Below are positions 5,339 to 5,616 of a stretch of 5,616 nucleotides of DNA, piece by piece; the first letter of the stretch is position 1, and each line of letters begins with the position of its first letter. The notes under the pieces are model-generated. The model worked only from the letters and a program-made list of their open reading frames with translations, was not told the origin of the DNA and ran no database searches. Position numbers and translations under genes: made by a program. The DNA is from an archaeon (GTDB taxonomy: Archaea > Iainarchaeota > Iainarchaeia > Iainarchaeales > Iainarchaeaceae): positions 1-5,616 of the forward strand of contig SBBR01000024.1 in assembly GCA_005239615.1 (NCBI GenBank), read 5' to 3'.

Positions 5339-5616
5339 ATGAAAATGGTGACTGAAGAAGTAAAAGGAATCAAAATGATGAAACTCCTTTTTACGGCAAT
5401 TATATTGTTTCTTTTAACGAATTTTACTTATGGTGGCTTATTGCTTTATGAGCCAGCGCAGGATTTTGCTGTTCGCCTGACAAAACTTTCCCCGGACTCC
5501 ACTGACGCCGATAGGTGGCTTGCAATGCTCGGTTTTCGCGCGGAGGAAGTAGCGGCAAAAGGCGATAGAGTAACGCAAAAACTCGCCTCTGAAATCGGCC
5601 AAGAAGCAACTGACAA
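5339..5616 (+). CDS. Third secreted effector, 3'-partial: signal peptide and junction module
   Basis: The frame from the ATG at 5339 runs to the window edge (92 codons) without a stop. Residues 1-12 are charged, then MMK and a hydrophobic core L-L-F-T-A-I-I-L-F-L-L (16-26) form a signal peptide with a long n-region, with cleavage likely near residue 31-33 (T-Y-G-G). Residues 39-92 align without gaps to residues 825-878 of the giant protein (22 of 54 identical) and end S-E-I-G-Q-E-A-T-D, identical to the second effector. The toxin tip, if present, lies beyond the window, and an immunity gene should follow it. The signal-coding part is AT-rich while the module part returns to about 55% GC (5461-5520). 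Alternative starts at 5375/5378 would give a shorter leader but have no ribosome site. Confidence 0.8.
   Translation, partial: MKMVTEEVKGIKMMKLLFTAIILFLLTNFTYGGLLLYEPAQDFAVRLTKLSPDSTDADRWLAMLGFRAEEVAAKGDRVTQKLASEIGQEATD
5453..5616 (+). repeat. Helical junction module, copy 3 (incomplete at the window edge)
   Basis: Residues 39-92 of the third effector match copy 1 over its full sequenced length, including A-Q-D-F, D-A-D, G-x-R-A-E and KLAS. The last bases (5588-5615) match 4146-4173 at 24 of 28 positions by hand count. It therefore resembles copy 1 upstream and copy 2 downstream. Confidence 0.75.

Overview
The window carries a compact, one-strand gene array that reads as a polymorphic toxin-immunity locus. 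It probably comes from an archaeon, and a DPANN-type lineage is my best guess. Evidence for archaea is indirect: strong GAGGTG/GAGGTGG Shine-Dalgarno sequences six bases from the starts, heavy use of AGG/AGA arginine and ATA isoleucine codons, and a very large secreted protein built of cysteine-paired Ig/PEGA-like domains plus a DxDxDGDG calcium loop. No rRNA, tRNA or universal marker is present, so the taxonomy stays open.

Layout, all on the + strand: (1) 2-3289, the 3' part of a giant surface protein. It has tandem beta-sandwich domains, two PEGA/carboxypeptidase-regulatory-like repeats flanking an Ig-like domain, a thrombospondin-type-3-like calcium loop, a glycine-rich hydrophobic pre-toxin region, a helical 'junction' module, and a C-terminal domain with a PD-(D/E)XK nuclease signature. 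(2) 3291-4025, a 244-aa protein without signal peptide, the likely immunity protein for that nuclease (Imm52-like C-terminus). (3) 4026-4826, a 266-aa secreted protein consisting of a signal peptide, the junction module and a different C-terminal domain, possibly a BECR-fold RNase. (4) 4839-5306, a 155-aa leaderless protein with an OB-like C-terminal half, the likely second immunity protein. (5) 5339-end, the start of a third secreted protein with signal peptide and junction module, cut by the window edge before any toxin tip.

The gaps between genes are 1, 0, 12 and 32 bases, so the array is almost certainly one operon with coupled translation, and the order is effector, immunity, effector, immunity, effector. 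The junction module is clearly homologous in all three effectors (54 residues align without gaps between the first and third, 22 identical by hand count). The tips that follow it in effectors 1 and 2 are unrelated. Base composition tracks this: junction and stalk segments are about 48-58% GC in sampled 60-base lines, while tips and immunity genes fall to about 28-38% in several samples. That is the mosaic expected when toxin/immunity cassettes are exchanged behind a constant module.

There is no stretch of 300 bases without a gene, and I see no tRNA, rRNA, CRISPR array, insertion sequence, clear promoter or terminator.
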